From positions 49,617,918-49,681,917 of the forward strand of contig CM034533.1 of the NCBI GenBank assembly GCA_020002185.1: DNA of 64,000 nt. The letters are read 5' to 3'. A program made the position numbers and the translations under genes. Each line of letters opens with the position of its first letter. Within the stretch, counting starts at the first letter, position 1. Under the pieces are notes generated by a model. The model was not told the origin of the DNA. It made no database searches and worked only from the letters and a program-made list of their open reading frames with translations. Source of the stretch: Paraescarpia echinospica. Lineage: Eukaryota > Annelida > Polychaeta > Sabellida > Siboglinidae. Shown here one piece after another: positions 11,248 to 23,918 of the stretch.

Positions 11248-11352
11248 CGGAGTTTAGACACGAGCTTCCAGGTGTGGCATCATGACAAATACATGTATGT
11301 GAAGCATGATTGCACGTTCCATGTATACCACAATCAGCGTCTGTTACACAAC
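11248..11352 (-). CDS. EGF-like domain exon (divergent)
   Basis: This exon has no ATG frame but has clear borders: AG (tttcctcag) upstream and a gtaagg donor downstream on the minus strand, 105 bp, phase 1-1. It encodes CVTDADC, GIHGTC, NHASHTC, IC, HDATPGSSC, with six cysteines at canonical spacing. The usual G-[YF]-[TS]-G turn before Cys6 is replaced by A-T-P-G, a departure from all other modules here. The donor gtaagggg is weaker than the others. The exon could be functional or at the start of decay. Confidence 0.8.
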
Positions 11353-11807
11353 CTGAGGAAATCATAATTGTGAAAATAGCATTAAATGTATAACACGTAC
11401 ACTACAATGTACGTTTTCATAATGTGAACTATGTCATGATGAAAGCAGGAAAATAAAACAAAATTAAATTTATTTATTACAATCAAATGTTTACTGAAAT
11501 ATACGCTCATAATGATTAGTGACTCATTTGTAGATTTAAATCATCAAGGGTAGACAGTGATTAGGCTGCACACCCATTGCTGCTGCAATGATCTACAAAT
11601 AATACATACATAATATATGTCCATTGCCATGTTGTTCTACGCCATCAGTCTATTTCCAACGTATACTCGATAAACCGTGTCTAATAGATATCTGATGTAC
11701 ACGCTCGGATATATAGAATATATCAACCGAAATGTTATATATAAACATAGAACAGACGTATATTCTTGTAAGAAGGCGTGCACGCATATTTATTTGAAGG
11801 AACATAC

Positions 11808-11912
11808 CGGGCATTTGGCACCTCGGTCCTGAGAAACCTTCATCGCAAGTACATGTGTGTAACTCCTTATTGCACGTTCCGTGAGCACCACAGTCAGAAT
11901 CAGATTTGCAAC
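11808..11912 (-). CDS. EGF-like domain exon
   Basis: A 105-bp, phase 1-1 exon on the minus strand encoding CKSDSDC, GAHGTC, NKELHTC, TC, DEGFSGPRC and ending Q-M-P. Acceptor tttggccag, donor gtatgt. All six cysteines and the G-F-S-G turn are present. It lies 455 bp upstream, in transcript sense, of the divergent exon at 11248. The two are the closest-spaced pair outside the tandem array apart from 37304/37924. Confidence 0.87.
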
Positions 11913-12009
11913 CTGGCCAAATCATAAATGAATGAGTACCATCAACTCAGTGCAACATTAAAATTGACATCATTACCAACGCAAGAAATATAGTTATATC
12001 ACATTGAAT

Positions 12010-12571
12010 AATAAGGGATGGAACAACTGGGACAGTACAGACAATTAGTGAGGAAGTTAAAGAAGACAAGGGTTGAACAGATTTTTTTCTCAGGAATTTT
12101 GCTAGTAATGGGAGGAAGGGGGCCAACATATAGAAACTGCAAAAGGATGGCGATCAACGCACTAGTTGCGAGCAGACGTGTGAAGATGAGGGGGTGGGAT
12201 TCATAGATTTATGGGGATACTTTGTTGGGAGGGACGATATGTACACGAGAGATGGCCTCCGTCTAAGTGGAGAGGGGCAGCAGTTTTCTCAGAGAACCTG
12301 TTGTGATCTCTGGACAGTGGAACAGGTTGCATTTATTTAAACTAGATGCGCAGGGGGATTCACAGAGAAGCCTGGAACTGGAGGCATAAATAAAGGCAGC
12401 ACAAATAAATCGGCAAAGAACATCTTGGAAAACTGTTCTGAAGCAAGGAGCATAGTACACAAAAGAAGTCAACTAAACATTCTGGTAGAAGATATTGACC
12501 CTCACATAATAGGTATAACGGAATCATGGGTCACCACCGATATATCAGATGCCGAATTGGGACAGACAGTC
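12010..12571 (+). pseudogene. CR1-like LINE fragment (end of ORF1 plus start of ORF2)
   Basis: Closely matches 25999-26580 of the near-complete CR1-like copy. The C-terminal part of the ORF1 esterase-like domain is readable (LRKLKKTRVEQ at about 12050, then a GGRG-TYRNCKRMAINALV block). It is followed by the ORF1/ORF2 junction and the first part of the endonuclease (ARSI, PHIIGITESW at about 12500-12530). Frameshifts and a deletion break it. At 12571 the CR1 homology stops and an unrelated L2-like LINE begins without a gap. Confidence 0.8.
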
Positions 12572-14344
12572 ACATCAAATCATCTTTGGATACAACGAGT
12601 GCGTTTCAACCGAGACAAACCAACCAGAACAGTCAGCCACATCCACACGCGAAAATGATGGCTGATCAATTCAACGAACATTTTGCCAACATTGCATCGA
12701 AATGCGGTACAACGACAACCACTGTGTCGAACTACTAAAACTGAAGACATTTATCGGGCGAAACAAACCAGAAAATATGTCTTTCAAATTGCCGAATATG
12801 ACGATTGAATTTGCTCTTAAACATATATGAAAGATGTCAGCGATAAAAGCAATGCGACTGGATTGCATCAGTTTTAAACTACTAAAACTGAGTGCTGAAA
12901 TCATTGCACCGCACATAGTCAACATGTGCAATGCTAGTATCGATAAGGCACACTTTCCACAATCATGGAAGTAGGCCAGAGTGGTCAAAAGCGGAAACTC
13001 AAACGATCGACGTCATGAATTATATATCTATATCGGTCTTGCCAATTATGTCTAAACGTCTGGAACGACACGTGCACAACCATTTATACGCCTATCTTAC
13101 AAAGTTTAAATTACTGCTAGATGAGTAGTTCGGGTTTAATTAGAGAGAATCGGTCATGTGAAACCATATTGCTTAAGCTGACTGACTATTTTCTGAGAAA
13201 AATTGACAAAGGCAACTTGTGTGGCATGGTATTAGTCGATCTGAGAAAGGCTTTTGACTTGGTTGACCATGATCTGATTTGACTCATACTGGAGTTGTAC
13301 AGTTGCCATGAAAACGAGCTAACCTGGTTCCGATGTTATCTTAGCGAACGCTACCAACGCGTGAAATATGACAGTGTAACGATAGGTGTGCCGCAAGGCT
13401 CAACACTTGGACCCTTGCTTTTGATTATTTTCATGAACGATGCCATTCTCGAAGTAGCAAACATGTGGATTGACATCTATGCCGATGACTCGACACTCGA
13501 CACAATACATGTGTTGCAAACATAAACCGGTCACCAACAACTCACTCAAAACCACTGTACAACTGGACAAACGAAAATCGAATGATTCCAAACGCCGATA
13601 AGACAGAGTGTATGTTACTTGGCACCAGGCATAAATTACAACGAGCAAGTCCGAATTTCTGCGTATATAGCAACAACTGTATTAGGACACTCTTCCAGAC
13701 CCACACATTACTTGGCTTATCCGTCGACAGTAATCTAACCTGGAATGCACATGTGACACTGCTACGCTCCAAGCTGCGCAGTCGGTTGTATTTGTTAAAC
13801 CGAGTGAAACGCTTAATGCTACAACGCGCAAGGGAACTGTATTTCCCAGGGATGGTGTAACCGTTGATTGACTACGGCTGCGTCATATGGGTCAGTTGCG
13901 GACACACTTTGCTGTCGAACGTTCATACGATGATGAAGCAGTATGCACGTGTAATTTTGAATGTGAAAGTCCGGCGACAAGTTTCAACAGTGACACTATT
14001 TCGTTCTGTAGGATGGTTGCCAATCGATGTTCGCATACGTTACTTCACTGCCATAGTAATGTATAATATGATGCACGGGCAAGCCCCAGCTTACCTTACA
14101 GACCTATTCATATTAAACAGTAGCGTACATGATCGTCAGCGGCTGCACAAACATTTGTGTTCACAAGTATAACCTGGCCATAGGTCAGCGCATATTTGTT
14201 TATAGGGGTGCGAAACTATGGGACGCAATCCCGGAATCTATACATAATGTTAATAGTGTAGAGACCTTTAAAACAGTCTTTAAACAAATTCTCAAGAAGG
14301 ATATATACAATTGTTTGCATTTTTCTATTAATATGCCTGGATGA
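12572..14344 (+). pseudogene. L2-like LINE reverse transcriptase, degenerate
   Basis: Non-LTR retrotransposon ORF2 from just before the RT to near its C-terminus, with several frameshifts and stops. Visible blocks are 'MADQFNEHFANIA' (about 12657), 'SISVLPIMSKRLERHVHNHL' (13030-13090), 'MVLVDLRKAFDLVDHD' carrying the first catalytic Asp (13227-13275), 'GVPQGSTLGPLLL' (13387-13425), 'IYADDSTL' with the catalytic Asp pair (13475-13500), a thumb region (13582-13860), and the C-terminal 'LFRSVGWLPI' and 'VYRGAKLWDAIPESIHNV' stretches (to 14250). Wording and block order fit the L2 branch of the CR1/L2 group. The endonuclease domain is absent, replaced at the 5' side by the CR1 fragment. The element is not functional. 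Confidence 0.82.
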
Positions 14345-15713
14345 CTGTTTAGTTTTAAATGCTAAATTTGATGTTGTTTTATTTGTAGTGTCATATTAAT
14401 CATTTATTATTTAATTTATTAATTTTTATTAATTTAATTAATAAATTTAATATATTATTGATAGGCTGTTTTTTTATTTATATGCTGTATTTGTTTTTCA
14501 AAAACCGTGTAAATGTTGATGTAAGAATGTGGTGTGAGCTGGCCCATTGAAAATCACGATATAACACGTGACATGGTCACCATGGCAGTGACCATCCTCA
14601 GTGCCAGCATATAAAGGTCGTTTTGGCAATATTGTTCTGAAAAAGGCTGACTAATTGAATGAGACCTCATAAGATCATTACATTGTAATCACAATAATAC
14701 AAACTAATCAGTTAATTGAAAGTTGTTGAGCGCTGGAAACAACAAGGAAACTAAAAAAATTATAGTTATTATTATTCTATATCTATAAATCATCTTATAT
14801 GTATTAAACTAATGTTTAATTAATAGTTTTAATTTTTAAGTAATATATTTTTATATAATTAATTCGACTGTTCTTATAATTATTATATTATCATGATCTT
14901 ACTTGATTTATTATTTGATTTGCATTGTGCTCATATTTATGCTGCATTTAATGTGTTATGTTAATTAGATTACGCTTCGAGCATTTTATTTGAAATGGTG
15001 CTTTATAAAATAAATATTATTAATATCATTATAAAACATACTTAGTGGTTATTGTATAAACAAGTATTTGAACTGAACTCTTTATATATATGTATCGGAT
15101 GTTTAATGGTGCAGCCTTATCCATATGTTTATTTCTAGTTTCAGGGGTTTGTGTTTGATTTTGTTTTAAGTGGACGAGTAGTCACACAAACAAAAGTATT
15201 GCATATAATTAAATCCAGGATATTTTATGCATTTTCTTATATTGAATTATTTTATTAATGTAGTGTATATGTTCGATATCAAAAGGCAAACACTTGTAAA
15301 GGTATATATTTGTTTATATATTTGTATATCAGTTATGAAACTAACATTACGTTTTTTATAATCAGTGTACATGTATTATTTATAAAATTATAAATATAAA
15401 TATATATAAAAGTCGATTGAACTGTTATGTTTTTTTAATTTATTACCCGTTTGATGATTGTGAAACTAACATATAAAGTGCTCTTTTTAAATGTCTGCAG
15501 TTGTTTGTTACCTATTAAGAGAATGTTTATTCTACAAAGTTCAACAAGGCTAGTTCGTCGTATACACACCATTTGTCCAACTTGATAGACATTTTTTTTT
15601 TTAAGTACATCAAAGCCAATATATTGAAGGAAATTTACAAAAACAGATTTGTGTTCTTTTATTAAATACTTATATTTACATTATTATGTAGTATTAATAT
15701 ATACTACTACTTA

Positions 15714-15757
<44 letters not shown>

Positions 15758-16469
15758 TGTACATATACAGTACATGTATAATATATATATCTATTAGTAG
15801 TATATATTAAATAAAATACACAATTGTTTTTGTAAATTTGTTTATTAAATAGAAAATAAAAAAAATATTTTCATTAATGTAAATGGTCGCACAAGCTGAG
15901 CATAACATAATAATAATAGTAAACCTCTATAACACCTATATCCCCAAGAATCTGGGTTACAAATACAACTGTGGTACCCGAAGTATACACCGGAAAGCAA
16001 CTCCGGATCTTGAAGATCTCCTTTGAGATCAGTTAGATCGCTATCACAGGGACCACCCCATTGGTAATTATGTCAGACTGAGTTTAAAATTGTACAGATA
16101 CGTGATATGAAATACTAATAGTAAAAACTACAAAACATAAAATTAACACGCATACGAATATGTGTATCAACAAATGTTACGTAAAAATGTCTAACAAGGC
16201 GACTGCCGCAATAGTAATGCCAAAGTATTCATCAGAATTAACACTGATAACTGAAGATGAACAAAAGTATCACTACAGGAAGTAATAGACACAAACAAAG
16301 CAATCCGCCGAACGTCTTGGTAAACTCTCATAATCCTTAGTCTTATATGGCAGAATCAACACACAACAACATTTATCAAAACAAAACTTAGAACAACAAA
16401 GAAATTCACATCCCAGGTGGACTTCAATATAACTGAAAATAACGATAAAATACATGCATGTAATCTTAC
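14345..16469. other. AT-rich gene-free intron or intergenic DNA
   Basis: Over 2 kb of very AT-rich sequence with poly-T and TA runs, including a (TA)n-(CA)n microsatellite at 15716-15766. No exon, RNA gene or transposon signature could be recognised. The part just before 16470 is the downstream intron of the next EGF exon. Confidence 0.5.
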
Positions 16470-16574
16470 CGGGCTCTTGGCAGGTGGTTCCTGTATAGCC
16501 ATCAATGCAACCACATGTATGAGATTCCATATTACACGTTCCGTGGCCATTGCAGTCAGAGTCTTTAATGCAAC
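16470..16574 (-). CDS. EGF-like domain exon (type II)
   Basis: A 105-bp exon, phase 1-1, minus strand. Acceptor AG in 'tttgctcag', donor gtaaga. It encodes CIKDSDC, NGHGTC, NMESHTC, GC, IDGYTGTTC, then Q-E-P. It is closest to the exons at 37924 and 60318 (KDSDCNGHG and ESHTC in common), which defines a type II group. The frame stays open into the intron after the donor, but that part lacks cysteine pattern and is not exon. Confidence 0.88.
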
Positions 16575-16984
16575 CTGAGCAAATCATAATCAATCATTTA
16601 CTATATAATAGTTAATGATGACGGAAATCCGCAACAATGAAAAACAATCAAAACGGGTTTTGGCTAATCAATTATGCTGTTCCATTTCAATGGACGATTC
16701 ACGGCGCTGCACCTCGTATGGGTACTAGTTCACATAAATACAGATTTACTTAAATTAGTTCACGTAAATAACTATGTTAAACCACTTTGTGGTTCATCTG
16801 AGAACAGCTTTATTTATGAGCTTTATTGATACTTGTGTATCATGTTTTATCATCTTAATATATCTGTATAATTCAATCCTGTTTTTAGAATAACGCATAA
16901 TATATCAAATATGCCACAGTCTGCCTTCCTCATCGGGCACACGGGGATCAAAGAAAACCCTAAATGTTGACTGAAAACACCGTA

Positions 16985-19495
16985 CAAGGCAACAAAAAAC
17001 AAACATTGTAAACAGACCAACTCTAAAACTGGGATGTTGGAATGTTCGAACTATGCTGACAGGCCTATCCGAAAATTGACAAAACATTGATGATGTCAGG
17101 AAGACAGCTGTGATAAACGATGAACTAAGGAGACTTCATGTGGACATAGCCACTCTTCAGGAAACACGCCTGGCAGGCTCTGTTTAGATGAAGGCGAAAG
17201 ACTCCACCTTTTTCTGGCAGGAGAAGGTTCCTGGCGAGCCCAGAGAGCATGGGATGGGCTTTGCAGTAAAGCATTCTTTTGAACGTGGCGGAATCAGATG
17301 ACAACGGGTCAGAGCGGTTGCTAACTATTCGTCTCCATACCTCTGAAGGCCCTGTCACCCTCGTCAGCGTGTACGCTTCCACACTGCGCTCCACACCTGG
17401 GGCTAAAGACGAGTTCTATGAAAACCTAGCAGCAATCATTAGAAAGATCCCCGGACAAGAACAACTTATTCTCCTTGGAGACAAAGTGGGCGCTGACCAT
17501 GACTCATGGTCCTCTTGCCTGGGTCATTTCGGAGTTGGAAAGATCAACGAAAATGGGCAATGGCTCCTTGAGTTATGCGCCTATCATGACATTTGCGTAA
17601 CGAACGCCTACGTCCAGACCAAGTGTCAGCACAGGGTCTCGTGGAGACATCCTCGTTTAAAACATTGGCACCAGTTGGATATGATCATATCGCCCTGGTA
17701 AAATACAAGCGTTCACCAAATGAGAAGACCCTCCAGATCCTCAGGGCCGCCTGAAGCAAAGTCCAACAGACTGCCAGGCGCAAAGTCCAACAGACTGTCT
17801 ACCGGCCATGGAAGGGCTCGACGAGAGCCAACTTTAGAAGAACTAAGTAAGGCTGTTGACAGCCTGGCCTACTGCAAGGCACCAGACAATGATGGGATTC
17901 CCCGGACCTGATCAAGTGCTGCAAAGTGTGCTACTGCACCCACTGCATGAAGTTCTTTGCTGATGTTGGAAGGAGGGAGCTGTTCCACAAGACATGAGAA
18001 ATGCCACGTTTGTTACCCTCTATAGAAACAAAGGTGACAGAAGTGACTGTAACAACTACAGGGGCATCTCTCTTCTAAGTGTTGTTGACAAAGTGTTTGC
18101 ACGCGCCATCCTGGTCCGGCTGCAAAGACTGGCAGAATGCATCTACCCTGAGTCGCAGTGTGGATTCCGCGCCGACAGATCGACGGTAGACATAATCTTC
18201 TCCTTTCGCCAGCTACAAGAGAAGAACAGAGAGCAGAACAAATCCCTCTACGTTGCCTTCGTTGACCTCAGCAGAGATGGACTCTTTCAGATCCTCTCGA
18301 AAATAGGCTGTCCTCCAAAACTACAAAGCACGATCGAATCGTTTCATAAGAACATGCAAGGTACAGTTCAGTGTGATGGCAACTCATCGGACTCCTTTGA
18401 CATCCGCAGCGGCGTTAATCAATGCTGCGTCATGGCCCCGATATTCTTTGGCATTTTTTTACCTTGCTTCTGTGACATACACTCGGGTCGTCCACGGAAG
18501 GCATATACCTTCGCACACATTCAGCAGCAGCTCCACAACCTAATGGATCGCTTCTCCCACGCGTGCAAAGACGTCGGGCTTACCATAAGTCTGATAAAAA
18601 CAAACGTGTTGGGCCAGGATGTGGAGGCACCTCCAATCATCACCATTGACAACTACACATTGGAAGCTGTTCACCAGTTCACTTACCTGGTGTCTACTAT
18701 CAGCGCCTCTCCCTGGACACCGAAATAGGGAAAGCTGCATCCACTCTTGCTCGTCTTACCACACGTGTCTGGGAGAACTCAACACTCACAGTCAGAACAA
18801 AAACAGCAGTGCACAATACCTGCGTCACCAGTACACTGCTGTATGGCAGTGAGACCTGAGTAACATACGCCAAACAAGAGAAGAACCTCAACACCTTCCA
18901 TCTACGATGTCTTCGGCGAATCCTTGGGATCTCTTGGAGACCGAGTGACCAACACCGAAGTCCTTTCTCGTGCTGGTCTCCCCACCATGTAGACGCTGCT
19001 CAGACAACGCAGGTTACGCTGGCTTTGTCATGTACGAAGGATGCAAGATGGCCGCATCCCCAAAGACATTCTTTACAGCGAACTGTCTTCCGGCAGGAGG
19101 ACTCTTGGACGGCCCCAGTTGCGCTACAAGGATGTCTATAAGCGTGACATAAAGGCAATAATTATCAACCTTCAGTCCTGGGAGGAGATGGCCGCTGATC
19201 GCACCAGGTGGAGAGGTGTTCTACGGAACAAGCTCAGGGCAGGTGAAGAACAGCTGCGGAGCCCGGATGAAGACAGGAGAGCTCGTCGACGGGTGCACCA
19301 ACCCTCTGGCCACCCAGAGACGACCTACAGATGTGACCACTGCGACAGGGACTGCCACTCCCGCATCGGTCTCATCAGCCACAGCCGCCGCTGTCCCAGA
19401 CACAACAACGCCAACTAGGGCGTATTATCCATGGTCGACTCGCGACCGACGGAGGCCTACTACTATAACACACGCCAAGTCCGACGAATAACATT
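16985..19495 (+). pseudogene. LINE with APE endonuclease, reverse transcriptase and C2H2 finger, copy 2 (broken)
   Basis: A non-LTR retrotransposon ORF2 on the plus strand. The APE-type endonuclease begins near 17030 (GCWNVRTML, TLQETRL) and reads to 17701 (HWHQLDMIISPW). A large deletion follows. RT text then runs at 17830-18728 (KGDRSDCNNYRGISLLSVV, YPESQCGFRADRST, YVAFVDLS). Just after YVAFVDLS the KAFD segment is missing, and the catalytic F-A-D-D block has been deleted near 18478. The C-terminal part (18720-19418) ends with a C2H2-like finger, YRCDHCDRDC..SHSRRC. The last 70 bp with 'ggcctactactat' look like the 3' UTR. Loss of both catalytic aspartate blocks makes the copy inactive. Confidence 0.85.
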
Positions 19496-19499
19496 GTCC

Positions 19500-19645
19500 C
19501 TCATAGTATATATATATATATTATATACATGACACACACCAAATCCGAAAAGTAACATTGTCCCTCGTAGTATACATATATATATATATATATGCATATA
19601 TATATATATATATATACACACACATATATATATATATGTGTGTGT
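19500..19645. repeat. Compound TA/CA microsatellite with short direct repeat
   Basis: 'tccctcatagtatatata' and 'tccctcgtagtatacata' form a short direct repeat around (TA)n and (CA)n tracts immediately after the LINE 3' end. The tract was probably generated at, or expanded from, the tail of the LINE. Protein frames rich in Tyr-Ile across it are translations of the microsatellite. Confidence 0.75.
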
Positions 19646-19936
19646 CGTAACGGTGGGAATAAATCAGTGACATTGTAAAGTGGTTTTAGCACGTAAACGA
19701 ACGTTTCATTTAGAAGGCAATTCACTTTGAAATCAAAATTAAAAATTTAACTTTCAGCGTTGTGGTGAGTCGTTGGCAGTATCACCAGCACCTGAACAAA
19801 TAGCCACAATCGTGTTATTAGGAACTTATCGTATTAAGAACATACCTTTATTAGTAAATTACCCGATAGTCGATCACAACGGTGACGTATTTCCTGGTTA
19901 CCAAACATTCTAAAGTGCATGCTCTGATAAACGTAC

Positions 19937-20041
19937 CAGTTTTCTCCTGGCATACGTCTCCAGTGTAGCCGTCATCGCACGTACAAATGTGATTTTCTTT
20001 ATTACACGTTCCGTTATTACAGTCATCATCTGCGTTGCACC
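19937..20041 (-). CDS. EGF-like domain exon (type I, one codon shorter)
   Basis: A 105-bp exon, phase 1-1, minus strand, acceptor AG in 'tgtccag', donor gtacgt. It encodes CNADDDC, NNGTC, NKENHIC, TC, DDGYTGDVC, then Q-E-K-T. Relative to the 108-bp type I exons it lacks one codon, the His in NNHG, so C2-C3 spacing is four instead of five residues. Both spacings occur in EGF domains, so the module could still fold. The intron upstream (20042-20160) is homologous to those flanking 582 and 37304. Confidence 0.87.
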
Positions 20042-20303
20042 CTGGACAGATCATAAACTCGAATGCACTAACCAGCTAGAACAATATTATACAGTAGAAT
20101 TATTAGAAACACAACATTAAGATATTCTTAAGAAATAAAACATCATTTGGAATATGAATATATATATATATATATAATTATGATCAATTCTACACGAAAC
20201 CTGGACGCATTTGTCTTATTTCATTAAATGGCCCGCCATTCAAACATAATTCAAAGAATACACACAGCAAATGCGCTATATAATAAATGTATGTATAATA
20301 AAA

Positions 20304-20355
20304 ATGTACAAACAGTATGTACAAACAGTATGTACAAACAGTATGTACAAACAGT
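20304..20355. repeat. 13-bp minisatellite, four copies
   Basis: ATGTACAAACAGT repeated four times in direct tandem without spacers. Local slippage repeat in an EGF-gene intron. Copies are adjacent and short, so this is not a CRISPR array. Confidence 0.85.
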
Positions 20356-23300
20356 TGCGCTAGCGTGGATGACTATTTTTTAAAGAATTATTTTCGTCTA
20401 AATACTATTTAAACGATAGCACGCAAAACGCGACTTTCCGTGTGTATTAAACGGAGAAAGAAACTTGCTTTATTCCAATATTAAATATTATATGCCAGCC
20501 TTAAATGGATTACATGTGTATGCATTAATATTTTCTATAATTATCATCTCAGTCAAATTTTGCCGTGATCATAGTTCTTCGAAAAAAAACATGAAAATGG
20601 TAAGAAAATGTGATACCATACCATTTAATAACACATAACTCAGTCACATATAAATTAGTAATATATATTTGACATATATATATATTGCATTTAGGTTAGT
20701 TTACACGTGATAAAAAATGCTCCCCACTGCAAAACTGGATGAGATACACCGACTTAACAAGGTAATTGATATCCGCAAATACGATACTACGCAAAACACA
20801 AATTGTTTTGACACAGGAGCTCCTGATCGACACATATATGCAAGGCCATTATAATTGACATCCCTTGGATTTAAATAGAAGCTTAACATTTTTAGAGACA
20901 TTGTTCGTGAAACAATTTTAAGAAATTATTATCACGGTGTGCTATATATGTAGCATGATAATGAATTTGACAATGTTGCGCATAATTTATTGTAGAAATT
21001 GATGTTGAATGAGTACACTTGATTGGTGGATAACTTAGTCCATGTTGTGTTGCGTAGAATAAGCCAATTTTAACTATGCGTTTCGCATGGTAACGTTGGC
21101 TATGTGTTTTGAGTGGTATCACCGATCTCTCATAATATTCCTCCTGTAGGCATTTGTTAACATAGTTTAAGCATTAAAGTGTAATAGTATAATGGGAATA
21201 ACACAATGCTATGCTTTGGTAACGTAGGTTTAACTAAAACAACATATCAAGTTGTTATTTCATTGTGTCTTGAAATTTAACACAATGGTGAGTTTAGTTA
21301 TAATGATTTTGTTGTCGGGCATATACTAAAATTAAGATGTGGTTTTCATAAAACACAATGTACTTTCACAAACCACGTATTTCTGCTTTATATTACTAAT
21401 GATGCCAATTTTCACCAACGATAAGAATAGATGTGGAATAGTATGGAAAACACACAAAGAACGTGAAGCTCATTGAGTTGAGCTCTGCAATGGATTTGTT
21501 CTACCAAGAATTCACTGACGACGTGCGAACCTTGGTGAACACTCAAGGCAATGGCTGGAAGCGGGCGATGGAAAAGGTCGTGCGAAGATGAATGCTGTGC
21601 ATAAATAATTTACTGGAAATTGCGGTGAAGAAAGGAGTCGCATTGTGGAACAAAAAACTTCTACAACCGCTTCGTTACAAAGGAAACCAACACTACGGAT
21701 GTCCGTGCATCCTCCATCTCAGTCAAAGCCAGCTGTGTCATCATCAGTTCGTGGAACACCATCACACTTCAACATTCTCATGATCGCTCATGCGAGGGTA
21801 CCAAGTTGAGGCTAAATGTACATGCGAAACAGATCTTGCTTGTTTGGATGTTACTACGTTCCAGCATATATGTCCGGGCAGGACAGTAACACACACGATA
21901 CTGTTCAAGGTTCATACTGCAACTGCTGGCTGTGCTTCATTGCTGAGACAGTCACAACTAACAACACAGCCACCACTAATGACATATAACCACCACTGAT
22001 ATCACATAAAGCGATATTATTGATGATCCTGCTACTGTTCACCTCCATATGTGAAAGATCATCAAATTCCTGCGCAGAGTAAGTTATGTATATAGACGAC
22101 GACTTCATTGCTGTAAAACATAATAACAAGTGGTACGTAGAGAAGGGAAAGGACACCATCTTTGACACCAGTGCGGGACTGGTTCAAATAGGGAAAGCAT
22201 GATATAAACAATGAGAAATGTTATGCCAAGTAACATCACAAACCTCTGTCGGCAGTGTGTACGACATTCTAACCAACTACAAAACAAATTCTGGATAATG
22301 ATGATATATTTGAACAATATGTGTTGTTATTCTAGAGGCGCCAGTTGTGTAAAATGTATAATGCTTGTGGCAACGATATGGATAGCATAGTGTTATCATT
22401 AAATGGTCAATCACAAGTTAATTACACGATTACCTCATGGAATTGAATCAACTCTTCTGCAAGAAATGGATCAACGCAAAAGGCGATACCAGGCGAAACG
22501 CATACGTTTTTGTAACTGTTGTGCCAAGACTTATTTTTTAAATGTTACGGTTTCATTGCTAGTACACCTATCACGCAGTTACCGTTAAAGCAACATATTT
22601 ATTAACCAGCTTTTTATGATATGAAGTAGTCTAAATAAAGCGATGAAGTTAATATAAATACGTTATTAGTTATTCTACAGGATCCCAATTATAGCAGATA
22701 TAAGCGATACTCGCGAAGCACATTTTCTAAGTCCACATTCACCAAATTATAAATGGTCCCTCAAAAACAAACTCGGTACCATTGCGAAACCATATTTTTT
22801 TTGTATTTCATGAACATTATTTTCTACGCGCAACATAAGTAAACTTATAACATTTGACGTGGTGTGGTGTATAACGTGAAAGGAGAGCAAACAAATATGG
22901 TCAACTTAAGCAACAAGAAAACTATTAAATCGTTCGTTGACAGCTGATGAATTTATACTACACATGGCGGTTTATGTATTCTATAAACCAGCAAGCCATA
23001 AGAAACGTGATGACTAATATTACAGAGACATGAGATATTGCAAGACTGACGGTCTATGTGTTTCGAGTGGTATCACATGAATCGGACAAGTAACTTCACA
23101 CCCCTTTCTATGGCAGGAATAATCACATTAAGGTGTGCCATCTTTTGTCTTAAAATATTCAATATTTCTACTTTATTCTATTAAAACGATATATGAAAAC
23201 CACATCGACAATGTGTTTCTTGAGAATTTATATATATATATATAAATATTTTTATCGAACGAGCTTTCTGTTTGGTATATGCAATTACGATATGAAGCGT

Positions 23301-23592
23301 TCTTCGTGCTTAAGTGAACTATTCACATAGAATACCTATTGATTTGTTTGTTTTTGAAAAACTCAAATTTCAGAAGTTTCGTTGTTCACCATTGACACTA
23401 TCGACAGGCGTCGAAGAATTAGCTTTAAAAGAGTTGTGAGTAAATTAAGCGGTAGTCATTCGCAATGTTGACGTATTTCCGGTTCCCCCCGTTGACGGCG
23501 TAGAAACAAAAAAAGATATCGACTGCGGTAAAAGAGTACATACACCACAACTTTTACTTTATTGACGTTATTGGGCGTGTGAAATAAATATT
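20356..23592. other. Gene-free intronic or intergenic stretch
   Basis: No gene could be recognised. A candidate frame at about 21490-21590 (start MDLFYQEF) stops quickly. A frame at 22087 (MYIDDDFIAVK..KWYVEKGKD) is short and unassigned. 'gtgttttgagtggtatcac' near 21105 and 'gtgtttcgagtggtatcac' near 23060 form a direct repeat about 1.95 kb apart, so an old mobile element could lie here. The end (about 23440-23590) resembles segments at 31860-31960 and 59940-59985 and looks like duplicated EGF-gene intron. Confidence 0.4.
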
Positions 23593-23604
23593 AACTACAA
23601 CAGA

Positions 23605-23745
23605 CCTGGGGCCGAGTACATTTTTATGAGTACGAGTACGAGTACTTTGGCGATGGACGAGTACGAGTACATTGCTAAAAGCTGAGTACGAGTACGAGTA
23701 CGAGTACATTCTCACGAGTACGAGAACGAGTACAAGTACATTTTT
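23605..23745. repeat. Sub-terminal GAGTAC repeats, left end of hAT element
   Basis: About a dozen direct copies of the hexamer GAGTAC/GAGTACGAGTAC sit just inside the left inverted repeat. Matching, more diverged copies occur in inverse orientation inside the right end at about 30190-30325. Clustered sub-terminal hexamers are typical transposase-binding sites in hAT elements, and that role is inferred here. Confidence 0.8.
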
Positions 23746-23918
23746 GTAAATATAAATATTAAATAATAACGTATTATAAAATTAATCTAATTTATATAAC
23801 TCAGCACAAGTGAATATACAATGGTAGTTGATCTATTTTTTATGAGGAAAATTGTAAAAAACCTCTTTATTTCATCGACAATGAAATTTATTTATGTGGC
23901 ATCCTATGATCCCTGCAT

